Source of the DNA: Lamellibrachia satsuma
Lineage: Eukaryota > Annelida > Polychaeta > Sabellida > Siboglinidae
Length of the DNA: 64,000 nucleotides
NCBI GenBank assembly: GCA_033239005.1
Contig: BSQZ01000011.1
Location: forward strand, 3,795,001 to 3,859,000
Reading direction: 5' to 3'
Part shown: piece after piece, positions 13,330 through 24,834 of the stretch
Layout: each line of letters starts with the position of its first letter
How positions within the stretch are numbered: position 1 is the stretch's first letter
Translations under genes and position numbers: made by a program
The notes under the pieces: model-generated
What the model was told of the DNA's origin: nothing
Databases searched by the model: none
Seen by the model: the letters and a program-made list of their open reading frames with translations, nothing else

Positions 13330-13680
13330 GTAGGACAAAACTCCATGCTGGAGGAGGACAAGTGACACCAACAAGATGGGACCATCATGTAATAGCCGTT
13401 AGTCTCAGTGTTCTACAGAGAGCTGCGTACCAACATTATTTTGACATGCATCTTGCCGACGATACCCAGCCTACACAGCATGAACGTTGCAAAATACAGA
13501 AGTTCACCCATGTCAGAAAATACACAATTGCTGCTACATATTTAACGCAAATATTTCCGTTATGTGGTATTACCTTGGTAGCACCAAGGCATTTGCGCTG
13601 GAGACGATTAAAGGAATTGGACTAGATGCCACTAGGTGGCTCCACTATTTTCCGAACAGAGGTATTATGGTCTAGAGCAA
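13330..13680 (+). pseudogene. Relic of the N-terminal part of a dispersed repeat-like protein family
   Basis: An open stretch (13362-13620) contains TPTRWDHHVIAVSLSVLQRA. From memory it resembles a segment (TRWAHQVTAASL..LQ) of a protein family found in many copies in cnidarian and mollusc genomes. A second frame at 13590-13660 (FALET..ATRWLHYFP) resembles that family's next block, so a frameshift lies between them. The same superfamily supplies the better copies at 16.0 and 21.5 kb. Function is unknown. The match rests on recall. Confidence 0.4.
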
Positions 13681-13963
13681 TACTAATATCAGCAATACAC
13701 CGAGGCCATTTGTTGCAGTATAGAACAGACGTATTGTTCATTAGATTAAGCGCATTACATCATTACACATAACAATTTACGGACAGTGCATGTAATGAGA
13801 CAATCCGGTAAGCTGATAAGATAATAACGATGATTATTTTATATGGCTTTCCACATGGCGAAACAATGCCTCTAGATTTCACAATAGCATAGCCGTTTTA
13901 CATTAAATAAAATACATTCACTTAACCGCAACTTTTGAACGTTATGCATATGTGCAGTGTACG

Positions 13964-14143
<180 letters not shown>

Positions 14144-14519
14144 AATTTTGTTTTTAACATAAGACGAAGAATAACTAGTAAAAAGTGACCGATACTTGAT
14201 ATTTTCCTCTGCCTCATATCGATGGGTCGTTGAGTCCATTGAGAGATGTTAGTTAGAGTTTTTGGCACATCAAGATGGGATCGGAGATTTTATTGTTTCC
14301 GGTCACTCTAGTCATGCTGGTAATTTATTGGGCCTAACTGTCCATCGTAAAACCATAATCAAATATACTGTCTCACGGCGCCTTTAGGTATTCAACAAAA
14401 TTTGGTAGAATTCTATGATAAGCCGCTCCATTGAATTATTTTCTACAGACCCCTACATAAACATGTAGAATGTAGATTACCACGAACAATCGACATTTAT
14501 TATAGTATTTAGCAACAAT

Positions 14520-15440
14520 TGTCATGCCCCAGGTTAGAACAATTGCCGTCTTGCAGTGACGTCAGGCAGCATAACACCACTGCCACAACGTAATCACAAT
14601 TTCAAACGAGTCGAAGTGGTATTAGCGATTGGTTGGTTGGGTAATGTTTTTGTGATTAACATTTGTAATGTAATTGTAAGTGTGCAGTTGAAGGTTTACG
14701 TAACTAAGAACAATTGAAGAAAGCACGCATAGCACTGATAACGAAAATATTTAATTTTGAACAATCCTTAAAACACGCAGGGCGTTGTACATAATCAGAA
14801 ATGTTTGGTAGTTCTACGATTCAGGGTATTAGTGCGGTGAACAAAAAAAAGTGTTTGGACTCCGTGGGGTCGTAGACTAAACAATGAAAGAAAGTCGTCA
14901 AGATCAAACTACTCGTGGAGGAGTAGTATAACAAATATACGTAGCTCGAATGTAATAACAAGGATTATTGTTGTGATCACGTACCTTTCCGGAGCAGCTA
15001 ATTTTTTTCTTCTCCGAATTGGAACGAGGCTGGTGCGGTGGCGCTGCGATCACTGTCCATCGTCGGAAGCTGCTTGCTGGGCACTTCCATGTAGACATCC
15101 AGGAATGCGGCGGCTCCACTCTGACCGGTTGTTCCTCACCAGTTCCATTCCGATAGTTCCTTGTTGAACTTCATGTCTCCTTTCTTCAACGCCTGTTTCT
15201 CTCCTACGATGGACACCTCTCCGTCATCTTCAGCGAGCGCCAGGTCGATAAAAATCTTACCTACAGCGGCCCCGAGGTCTGCAGCAAATGTCGTCAGAGA
15301 CGATTTCATGGAATCGGCATTCGTCAATGCATTGAGCATTTCTCATAGCTTTGACATAGAATGATTTGCCTACAAAACCAGCGACTTTCTTCGTTGGAAG
15401 CTTAGAAGCAGGTCGCTACCTTGGTCCCGGCTTCGTCAAC
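14520..15440 (-). pseudogene. Inverted broken copy of one exon plus intron of the three-domain gene
   Basis: On the minus strand, 15136-15440 encodes a recognisable part of the repeated domain (SSLTTFAADLGAAVGK, then GEKQALKKGDMKFN up to SEWNW). The frame shifts and the rest of the exon (14904-15130) continues to the SGKVRD end of exon 1. Sequence beyond the exon (14520-14890) matches intron 1 of the gene at 280-4842 in reverse complement, including TTCTTAGTTACGTAAAC. The copy therefore arose at DNA level, not by retroposition. The conserved Cys of NWCG is lost, and stops and frameshifts make it a pseudogene. Confidence 0.8.
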
Positions 15441-15692
15441 CTGAAACAATTGTGTCATATTGATCTTATTCAAAATGCACAAAGCTACCAGAGGTACTTC
15501 CTATGCACTTTTGGCGGAACCACATCACACAATCAACATGTTAGCGCCAGTCGTCTGTATTACTTTTTATAGTCTTATTTCTTTAAACCTAAAGAAAAAC
15601 TTGCAACTGAGTGTGACAATAATGCAGTATCACTCAGTAGTACTAACGGAAAAACAAAGTTTTATGAAGACTCGCTCCACGTCGTACATAGT

Positions 15693-15817
15693 GTAATGTC
15701 AAGCATTTAAAGAAACATATGATGTAATATAAAACATTCAAAGAAACATATCATGTAATGTAAAGCATTTAAAGAAACATATAATGTAATGTAAAGTATT
15801 TAAAGAAACATATAATG
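15693..15817. repeat. Short tandem repeat, ~35 bp x 4
   Basis: Four imperfect copies of a unit containing 'catttaaagaaacatat.atgtaatgtaaa'. Confidence 0.7.
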
Positions 15818-16029
15818 GTTATACAACATACACCATGAATATAATTGTATGAAATGCAGCAAACACGACAAATGGTTGCATTAATTATACACAATCCACT
15901 ATGATTATTGTCAGCCCAACACTATGTCATATCCTAGCATGACAATCATAACTGTCGTAACAAATGTCAGGCATGACTCCCTCCTGTAATATTAAATAGT
16001 GTGATAAATAAATATATTCCAATCAGGAA

Positions 16030-17810
16030 ACGTTCAGTAAGCAGGTGACTAATATGTGTGATGCCATCGTGGCAATGGGGAATCCATTTATGGATGCTTC
16101 CCATGAACTTATGACGCTGGACACACATGACTGCGTGGATGCTACGGTCGTGCACGCCTTACACACATTGGAGACGTTAGGTATGGAGCAATATTGTAAG
16201 TACGTCAAAGATGTGCTGGTTGACAGAGCGGAATCAATCCAAAAGACCATCAAGAAAAATAAAATCAACTACCACTTTTCCAGCGGCCTCACTCCACTAC
16301 CATGAACTCACAAGCGAACAACAGTACCAGCAAATAAAGAGTGACTGCAATCTGTTCAGTCAGCCGTTCACAATTCCGTAAACTGGAGGAGTTCTTCAAA
16401 CACGAAAACCGCCCGTGACCAATTGCATTATCCTTGCATGGGAGACTTCGACTTCCAAACAACAAATCAGAATTATTGCTTTGCACTGAGCCAAGTGTCC
16501 AGCCAGAAGCACCATCTCGTTATGACTCCAAGGTGCTTGATGGTGCTGTCGTAGTGCACGCCTTGCTAGGAGAAAACACATCTATGTTCGGTGAATACAG
16601 TGACAACATCTTCATTCCCTGGACAGAAATGCAACTTCAAAGCTGCTCTTGGATTGACATCGTTTGGGATACTTACCAACTTGACACCCTGATAGCTACA
16701 ACTCGAGAGGTGTTCGGAGAAAAGTGTCCCGCACTGCTAAGTTACATATTTACTTTACTGGCTTCCTACAAGACGATACGAACAAGAAATAAGTGCTGAC
16801 GGAGGACGTGGTCAAACATGATTATACACTTAATAAACAAGTGCTCGTTACCTCTGGTCCAAGTGTAAAGTCGAATCACGCTGACTTATCAAAGGAGAAG
16901 TGCGACCACGAAGAGGCAAACAGTAGAATATATATGCATGTACACAATACCCTAAAGGAGGGCGTGATAATGGTTCTCCTCAGAAATGTAGACTCCGACG
17001 TGTTTGTGATTTTGGTGGGAATATTTCATGGTTTTGTGCAGCACTATTAAGGTATGCAGTTTTAGGTTGGCTTTGGTACAAGAAAACACTTCCGGAATTA
17101 CCATGTCAACTCAATATGCCAGGAACTTGGGGAGGGCAAAGCTCGAGATCTGCCATTCGTTCTTGCTGTCTCCGGTTCTGATACAACATCCCAGTTCAAC
17201 TGTAAAGCCAAAAAGACAGATTGGAAGATATGGCAATCTTACCCAACAGCCACAGAAGGATTCGCCATCGCATGCCTGAATGCATTTGTTTCGTTGGGAT
17301 TTAAATATGTAGCATTCAAAACGATTGAGCCATTTACCTCTACGATGTACGACCCCACGACATCACATGTCAAGGTAAACGACCTTCGACAGGAGATGTT
17401 CCACACGAGAGTGAAGATGATAGAGCAGCTTCCTCCAACTCAGAGTGTACTGCTTTGACATGTAAATCGACGCCTTTATCAAGTAATCAAATGTTTGGAG
17501 AGAAAGTCTGAAGCTCATCGTAGCTGTACCGAGTCCTGAACTGACACAGGATGGCGTCTAATCTGGACACCACTACCAGCTGCTGCTGTTGGCTGTAGAG
17601 AACTGATCAAGTGTTGTTGCAGGGCGGCATCCACTTGTTCGAAGAAAAGCAAGTGCCGGAATGCTGGGCTCCCATGCGCAGCACCATATCTCTGTCGCGG
17701 ATACTGTGAGGCGAAAGAAACGGCTAAAGTGTTATCAGAATAGGAGGTATTTGTCAAGTAGTTAATTATATTAATGTAACAGTCTTTATTAATGTGGGAA
17801 TGCATTGGGT
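16030..17810 (+). pseudogene. Copy 1 of a dispersed PIN-like/CXC protein family (broken)
   Basis: Successive frames read GNPFMDASHELMTLDTHD (from 16045), YSDNIFIPW (near 16605), HEEANSRIYMHVHN..RNVDSDVFVILVG (16793-17050) and a block ending PPTQSVLL (to 17455). A Cys-rich tail lies near 17590-17700. From memory this is a family with many genomic copies in cnidarians, molluscs and fish, with a PIN-like core (EEAD.R....RTVDTDVVVL) and a C-terminal CXC motif. At least four frameshifts or stops interrupt it. It is about 2.4 kb long with flanks and is paralogous to 21.5-24.1 kb. The family's role is unknown to me; its copy number and dispersal look transposon-like. Confidence 0.65.
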
Positions 17811-17819
17811 GTCCTTAAT

Positions 17820-18430
17820 CACTGTTAGATCCATCCATTTGAATGTCTCTGTGGAGATTCAACTGATATTGATCAGACGATAGATATTTAGACGTGTACT
17901 TACTCATTTGGTATCCATTATTGAATTTGCTCATTTGATAATGCTTGATAATTGATTGTTCAGTTTTAATACACAGTGCATACCAACATTATTTGTGTGT
18001 GCTATAGATAGGTGTGCCTTATCATATGAAACTATAATATGTCTAATATAGTGTTAACCTATAAATTTAAGTTGGGTTTACAAATACAAGCAAACATGGT
18101 TTGCTGCATACTGAGGCCGCCATTTTGAATTTATGCAAATTAGTAAATTATACAATTTGACGGACAGTGTTTCAAAAATTAAAATTGCCTTTTAAAACAC
18201 TCACATGTTGTTTAGGTGACGATATATGCTAGAAATGGAATTATTAAATTGTTTGACTTTTGACCTTAACCTGACCTTGACCTCGACTTTTAAAATCGAG
18301 CAGCCCTGTATGGTCTTAAGGTACAGCTGCACCAAATTTGGTGCTTTAGCCCAGCGTGTCAGGATCCAATCTACTAGTAAGATAAGTGCAGCACTTATAG
18401 CATCTCTATTTTTGTAAATTACTGTTTAAT
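17820..18430. repeat. 3' non-coding part of the duplicated PIN-like/CXC unit
   Basis: Homologous to 23505-24090 along its length, including a TGACCTTGACCTCGAC-type run near 18260-18290. It shows that the duplicated unit extends about 600 bases beyond the coding relic. Confidence 0.7.
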
Positions 18431-19267
18431 TAATTATGTCCCTTGGTATTGCACTCTGGCCATCATGCCATCGTGGAAGGACCGTATTACGTCAACGAAA
18501 GGGTTTGGACAGCCAACTTTTGCTAACAGTTTCCAGAGCCCTGTTCTGTTGACTCAATCAAAAGCCTTGATAATGTCTATGAAGACCATATAAAGCTTTT
18601 GGTTTTGTTCGCTACACTTTTCTTGTATTTATCGCATTGCGAAGATCATGTCAGTAGTACCACACCCTGCCAGGAAGCCATATTTGCTCTCTGGTAGGAC
18701 GTTGTCCGTTATATAGTGTGCCAGCCGATCTAGCATAATCCGGGCGAGTATGTTGCCAGCTATGCATAGTAGGGATATGCCACGGTGGTTGTCAAAGATG
18801 GCTCTGTCACCCTTTCGCTTGTAGATGTGTACAAGCGATGCGTCTTTGACCCAGATGATGGTGAAGAGTTGGACAAGTCGTTTAGTAAGGTTTATTCCTC
18901 CGTGTTTGTATATTTCTGCAGCAATTGTATCTGAACTCGCAGCTTTTCCACTTGTCAGTTTCTTTATCGCTTTCTAGTTGTCAGTTTCTTTGTCGCACGC
19001 GATATTTGGACGTGCTTCTAGTTCATGGATGATTGGATGTTGTGTTACTTCATCGAATGCTACCAATGAGATGGTTGATGGTCGGTTTAGCACATCATTA
19101 ACATGTTCCGCCCATCGTTTGGGGATTTCACTTCGATCTGTAATACGTGTTGTTTCGTCGGCACTCAAGAGTAGTGTCACCCCACATGACTGGTTCCCAT
19201 ACACTGCTTTGAGGCCGTCATAGAAAGCTGGAATAACGTTAATTGTTTTTACTTGCGTCTTATTCAC
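18430..19267 (-). pseudogene. RTE-like LINE reverse-transcriptase fragment
   Basis: Minus-strand frames read in RT order: a pre-RT region ending IPKRWAEHVNDVLNRP (19267-18974), AIKKLTSGKAASSDTI, HRGISLLCIAGN, then VFIDIIKAFD and VNRTGLWKLLAKVGCP to about 18440. Stops and shifts break the frame, and the catalytic FADD part and 3' end are missing. It is a double-truncated relic. Confidence 0.75.
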
Positions 19268-19269
19268 GA

Positions 19270-19640
19270 GGATGCTTTGTTAGCTTCCATTGATGTCACA
19301 ATCACCAGTTCTTCTCTATGATGTTGTAGGTTAAAGTAGCTGACAAAAGGTAATTCTACCCATTGCCAACACTTTACATATACCAAATGCATTATTTATT
19401 GTGCCCAGCATATTGTTGTTGTTTACTTTTTTGTATCCAGTAATTCCGAAGATAACACATTAAAGCACACCAAAGGACACTTATTTCCAATGTGGTCCTC
19501 CTGGTTTTAACAGTGTCCTTCTCTACAGTTAGTGAGGCCATCACATGTTTCTATCCATTACTTTTATTTCCCCAGACGTAGACACCAGATAGAAGGGACC
19601 AACGGCTTTTACTGTATTTTCCGAAAAACATATGGTAAAA
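19270..19640. other. Non-coding stretch, nothing assigned
   Basis: Intergenic A+T-rich sequence with no exon or repeat recognised. Confidence 0.4.
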
Positions 19641-19654
19641 TTGGTGAACGAAAT

Positions 19655-19745
19655 TGCCCAAGCTTCGAAACGGCGGAGTTGGTTTCGAACCCTGGTCCCT
19701 TCGGTCGAAAGCCCGACGCTCTACCACACGGCCACCGCACCCCAC
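19655..19745 (-). repeat. tRNA-derived SINE head at the start of a compound repeat
   Basis: Minus strand: GGGGTGCGGTGGCC..GTGGTAGAGCGTCGGGC followed by B box GGTTCGAAACC and the CGTTTCGAAGCTTGGGC junction. The anticodon arm is imperfect. The same head, and the same sequence beyond it, occurs at 48,728-48,815. Confidence 0.6.
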
Positions 19746-19769
19746 CAGCATAACGCTATTAAAATTAGA

Positions 19770-20395
19770 ACTATGCCTCGGTGTTTAAAGAGTGTGTGAA
19801 TTGTTCCTGCGCCTTTTGAAAGTATGCTAAAGAATGTTTGGTCATGTCGACGATGTGATTCATGGCTATGAATCAGGGTGTACAGCAAAATATGAACCTA
19901 GCAAAGTCTACTGTATGGGTTATAAAAGCAAGCCCAGTCAATAATCAAGTTGTAGGTAACTCACAGTTAAATTGGAAGTGGTGCCTGTTCAAACAATTGC
20001 CTGGACCGTACTAGAAGTTTTTTCATAACAGTTCCCTTGCACAATTGGGCTGTAGCTCACTGACAACTCAAACAATTACATAACTTGGAACAATTTAAAC
20101 AACATCTCATAACTGGATAGAAATCTCCTTTGATATTGGTTAGTTGCGCCTAATTATGCATATCGAAGCTGACATTTTCTCCTAGAGTCAACACTAAAGC
20201 TATAAAAAAATTAGCACACAGCAACTGCACTGATTGTATTCAGTATTTTGCAGTAAGATAATACGAATGACCAAACATCCTTTGGCTTACTTTCAAATGG
20301 CGCAGAAACAATTCACACACTTTTTACACTCCGAAGCATAGTGACGTCAGAGCGTGTATATCACGGAGACACGGCCATAACAGCAGACATTCCAG
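19770..20395. mobile_element. Non-autonomous inverted-repeat (MITE/foldback) element, copy 1
   Basis: The stretch at about 19,785-19,850 (containing GTGTGTGAATTGTT and ATGTTTGGTCAT) returns inverted at 20,262-20,335. The right arm continues beyond, while the left outer end is cut at the SINE. No ORF for a transposase is present. A longer copy lies at 48,999-49,715. Confidence 0.6.
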
Positions 20396-20769
20396 CAGAG
20401 TGACGGTCACTGTTAATGTCAATAGTGTCTCACTGAATGTATAATTCATTCGTAAGTCGGTGTCTGTCGCTTGCATGATATGTAACTCTTACAGACGTTC
20501 GTATTCAACGGAACGTGCGTGTTCCCGGTGAACCATGTGGATATATTGGAGGGTCTTGTCTCTTAATTTACCAAACGTTAAAGGATTTTTAAGTTTACCT
20601 TATCACGACTTCAACATAACAATGCTTGGCATGTCGTTGAAATGAGGGAATTTATAAATAATGTCATAAATAAAGCACACAGTCGGGCGTGTGGGTTTTT
20701 TCGTACGACTCATTAAACTTCGTAAAATCAGGCTAATGGGATTTTCTTACCAATCAGTCCAATTTAAAC

Positions 20770-21105
20770 AATTTGGTTAATAATGGGACGGGGGAAGCAG
20801 AGGAAGAAGTGGAAGAAGTGGAATAAGTGGACTAATGTGAAGAAGGGAATGAGAAAGTGGTAAAAGCAAAAAGGGGAAGAAGGAGATTGAAAAAGGAAGT
20901 GGAAGAGTAAGAAGGAAAATAAGTGGAATAATGGGAAGAAGGGGAAGAATGTGAAGAAAGGGGAAAGGGGTAGAAAGATAGATGGGAAAACATGGGAAAC
21001 GTGGGAAAAACGAAATAATTTGGAGAAGATAAAAGGAGAAGAATAGGAAGGAATGGAAGAAGGTAAATAAGTAAAACAATGGGAAGAAGGCGATGTAGAG
21101 ATGTA
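20770..21105. repeat. Purine tract (GGGAAGAAG/GGAAGAAGTGG)n
   Basis: About 330 bases almost free of pyrimidines on the + strand. The Phe/Pro/Ser/Leu ORFs on the minus strand are a by-product. Homologous to 50,170-50,815. Confidence 0.9.
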
Positions 21106-21479
21106 GATGTAGACAAGTACAAGGGTTATGATAGAAAGAAGCATATCTTTTATATCACATAAGTCGTATCGGGTTATTACGCATGCGAAGTACGCAAGAT
21201 AATGCTGTGTTATTTTAACGCATATTACCTATGACGTTCATTACTTTTGTGTGCAGTTAACCAGCGTGAACCCCTCAATGAAAATGAACAAATATGCCCC
21301 AACTTATATAATTCATAGATCTTGAGAAAGGGAGGAGCACATCACGAAAACTAGGGACGTATATGGAAGGTACGTCCTTGATTCATATCCACTGACTACC
21401 ACATCATATATCAGATATGATGGCCCTTCCACGTGAAATCAGAGATGTGTTCAAGAAGCACTAGGCATTCATTTCAAGA

Positions 21480-23480
21480 CTAAGAAGACATTCTCAAGCA
21501 TGCCCATCTACCAAGCGCACGAAGAAAATAACGAAACCGTGAAGGGATCTGGCGGTGCCATCGGTATCAAGGAAAATCCTGCTGCCCTGAAGAGATGGAT
21601 GGTGGCAGAGCCAGAACAAGCAAGTATTATCATTGAGTGGAGGAGTTGTATCATTCGCTGGATCAAGCTAGCCAGAATCACGAAAAAGGATATTCCATTC
21701 TGGGAATGTTTAGGAAGAAGGTAACTAATATGTGTGATGACATCGTGGCAATGGGGATCCATTTATGGTTATATCCCATGAACTTATAACGTTGGATACA
21801 CATGACTGCGTGAATGCTACGGTCGTGCATGCCTTGCGCACACTGGAGGCGTTAGGTAAGGAGCAATATAGTAAGTACGTCAAAGATGTGCTGGTTGACA
21901 GAGCAGAATCAATCCACAAGACCATCAAAAAAAATAAAACCAATTACCACTTTTCAAGCGGTTTCACTACCATGAACTCACAAGCGAAACAACAGCATCA
22001 GCAAATAAAGAGTGATTGGAATCTGTACTGACAGCCGTTCATCGCTGCACAAGTCCGTAAACTGGAGGAGTTCTTCAAACACAAAAACCACCCGTGGCCA
22101 CTTGCATTATCACTGTATGGGATACTTCGCCTTCCAAACAACAAATCAGAATTATTGTTTAGCACTGAGCCAAGTGTCCAGTCAGAAGCACCATCTCGTT
22201 ATGACGTCATGGTGCTACCATAGTGCACGCCTTGCCACGAGAAAACACATATACGCTCGGTGAATACAGTGACAACATCTTCATTCCCTGGATACAAATG
22301 CAACTTCAAAGCTGTTCCAGGATAACATCGTTTGGGACACTTAAAAAACTTGACACCCTGAAAGCCACAACTCGAGAGGTGTTTGGAAAAAGGCATCCCG
22401 CAATGCTAAGTTACATATTTACTTTACTGGCTTCCTAAAAGACGATACCAACTAGGACGAACTGTTCGCTCTGCTGACGGAGGACGTGGTCAAACATGAT
22501 TATACACTTAACAAACAAGTGCTCGATAATTCTGGTCCATGTGTAAAGTCGAATCGTGCTGACATATCAACGGAGAAGAGCGACCACGAAGAGGCAAACA
22601 GTAGAATATGTCTGCATGTACACAAAATCCTAAAAGAGGGGGCGACAACTGTTCTCATCAGAACCGTAGACTCCGAAGTGGTTGTAATTTTGGTGGGACT
22701 CTTTCATGACATTATGCAGCACTATCCAGGTATGCAGTTGTGGGTTGGCTTTGGTACATGAGAACACTTCCGGCATTACCTTGTCAATGTAATAGGCCAG
22801 GAACTTGGGGAGGACAAAGCGCGAGCTCTACCGTTCTTCCGTGCTTTCTCCGGTTCTTATGCAATATCCCAGTTCAGCGGTAAAGGCAAACAAACAGCTT
22901 GGAAGACATGGAAATCTTACCCAACAGCCACATAAGGATTCGCCATCACATTCCTGAATGCGTTTGTTCCGTTGGGATTTACATATGTAGCATACAAAAT
23001 GATTGAGCGGTTTACGTGTATAATTTACGGTACCACGACATCACATGTCAAGGTTAACGACCTTCGACAGGAGATGTTCCCCACGAGAGTGGAGATGGCA
23101 GAAAACCTTCCTCCAACTCAGAGCGTACTGCTTCAACATGTAATTCGATGCCTGTATCAAACTAGTATTTGGAGAGAAGTTTTAGCTCATCGTAGATGCA
23201 CCCAGTCCGGAAGTCTTCGGATGGACTAGAGCTGCGTCTAATCTGGACACCACTACCAGCTGCTGCTGTTGGCAGCAGAGAACTGGTCAAGTGTGGTTGC
23301 AAGGCGGTATCCACTTGTTCGAAGAAATGTAACTGCCGGAATGCTGGGCTCACGTGCATAGCATATTGCCTGTGTTGCGGACACTGTGAGGCGTAAGAAC
23401 AGGCTAAAGTTTCATCAGAATAGGAGTTACTAGTCAACTAGTTAATTATATTAATGTAACAGTCTCTATTAATGTTGGAA
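21480..23480 (+). pseudogene. Copy 2 of the dispersed PIN-like/CXC protein family (broken, longer)
   Basis: It extends further 5' than copy 1. A block at 21,500-21,721 contains ALKRWMVAEPEQAS, followed in other frames by SHELITLDTHDCVNAT, YSDNIFIPW (near 22,270) and HEEANSRICLHVHKI..RTVDSEVVVILVG (22,570-22,705). Next come LWVGFGT, a region ending LPPTQSVLLQHVIRCLYQ (to 23,160), and a CXC-type tail CGCKAVSTCSKKCNCRNAG..CLCCGHC (23,287-23,390). Stops at about 22,030, 22,438 and 22,760 and several frameshifts break it. Block order matches the family as I remember it. It is the better guide for comparison with copy 1. Confidence 0.7.
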
Positions 23481-23504
23481 TGCATTTGGTGTCCTTAATC
23501 ACTG

Positions 23505-24090
23505 TTAGATTACATAATAATTATATCCATCTGAACATATGTGTGGAAATTCACCTGATATTGATCAGACGATAGATACTTAGACATGTACTTGCTCATT
23601 TGGCATCCATTGTTGAATTTGCTAATTTGTTAATGCTTAATAATTGATTGTTCAATTTCAATATGCAATGTATACCAACATTATTTGTGTGATTTAGATA
23701 TATGCCTTACTGTATGAAAATATAAAATGTTTGCTACTGTTAACCTATAATTATAAGTTACATGTAAAAACTCCAGCAAAAGTGGTTTGTTTACATACTT
23801 AGGACGCCATTTTGGATTAACGTATATTAATAAATTATGCAATAGGACGGACAGTGTTTCAAAAATTAAAATGGCCTTTTAAAAAACTCACAAATGTTGT
23901 TTAAGTTACGATATATGCTAGAAATGGAATTATACCATTGTTTGATCTTTGACGTTGACCTGACCTTGACCTCGACCTTTAGAATCGGGCAGTCACCTTC
24001 CAAAAGTGTTGTATGGTCCTAATGTACAACTGCGCCAAATTTGGTGCTTATAACATCTCTATTTTTGTAAATTACTGTTTAATTAATTTC
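23505..24090. repeat. 3' non-coding part of the duplicated unit, copy 2
   Basis: Matches 17,820-18,430, including the TGACCTGACCTTGACCTCGACC run at about 23,955. Confidence 0.7.
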
Positions 24091-24830
24091 TAACTTAATA
24101 CACATACACAGACATTGTCTACATTAAATGATTGAACCAAACAGTTGATCCCTGTACACAAGTTGCTTTCCAGTGTGGCTCCCAGCTTGCGTTCAAACAC
24201 TTGTCTCTGGGGAACATTGTACGCACCCCACCCTGTAGTGCCACATGGTTATTAATCATTACAACATCAAAGAGAGGGCGAGTGGTCCAGCCTGATTATG
24301 GCTTAACTGTACAAAAGGTGTCATAATACCTCTACAGGCACAGTCACAGCATGATGTATATTAAATAGCATAATGCTATAATAATCTGCATAATGCATTA
24401 TCTACATTACCCCGGATGATGACGAATCCCTGAAAGTTTGGCGTCAGATGGAGAGGAGGAACATAACATAACTATTTCTTGCTAGATTACAATAATTTAA
24501 CAGCAATAAACATGATTAAACTGAACTTTCTAAACTATTCTACTAGGTACTGACTGCAAGCTTTCAAAATCTTATAAAGCCCTGTTAAAAGACAGTTTGC
24601 CTGATATTCTTCCCTTAAGCCATATACAGTTCATTTCCTCCTCATCTTCCTCATACATCAGTAATTGAAGTCATTATTGAGTAATTATAACTGAACATGC
24701 AAATAAGTTTACACAAAAGGATGAACAATTGTCCCTCTGTAACCTTTCCTCCACCGTATTCCTGATTTCTTTTGCCATGCTTTTTCGTCTCTCAACTTTA
24801 TCCAGCTTAACTATCATATTGCGGCCAATT
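24091..24830. other. Non-coding stretch, nothing assigned
   Basis: A+T-rich. A short ORF at 24,132 has no recognisable feature. Confidence 0.4.
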
Positions 24831-24834
24831 GTAT

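Noticed and set aside
20764..21144. Phe/Pro/Ser/Leu-rich ORFs opposite the purine tracts (also 50,141-50,896)
   Set aside because: Complement of GGAAGAAG repeats; composition alone explains them.
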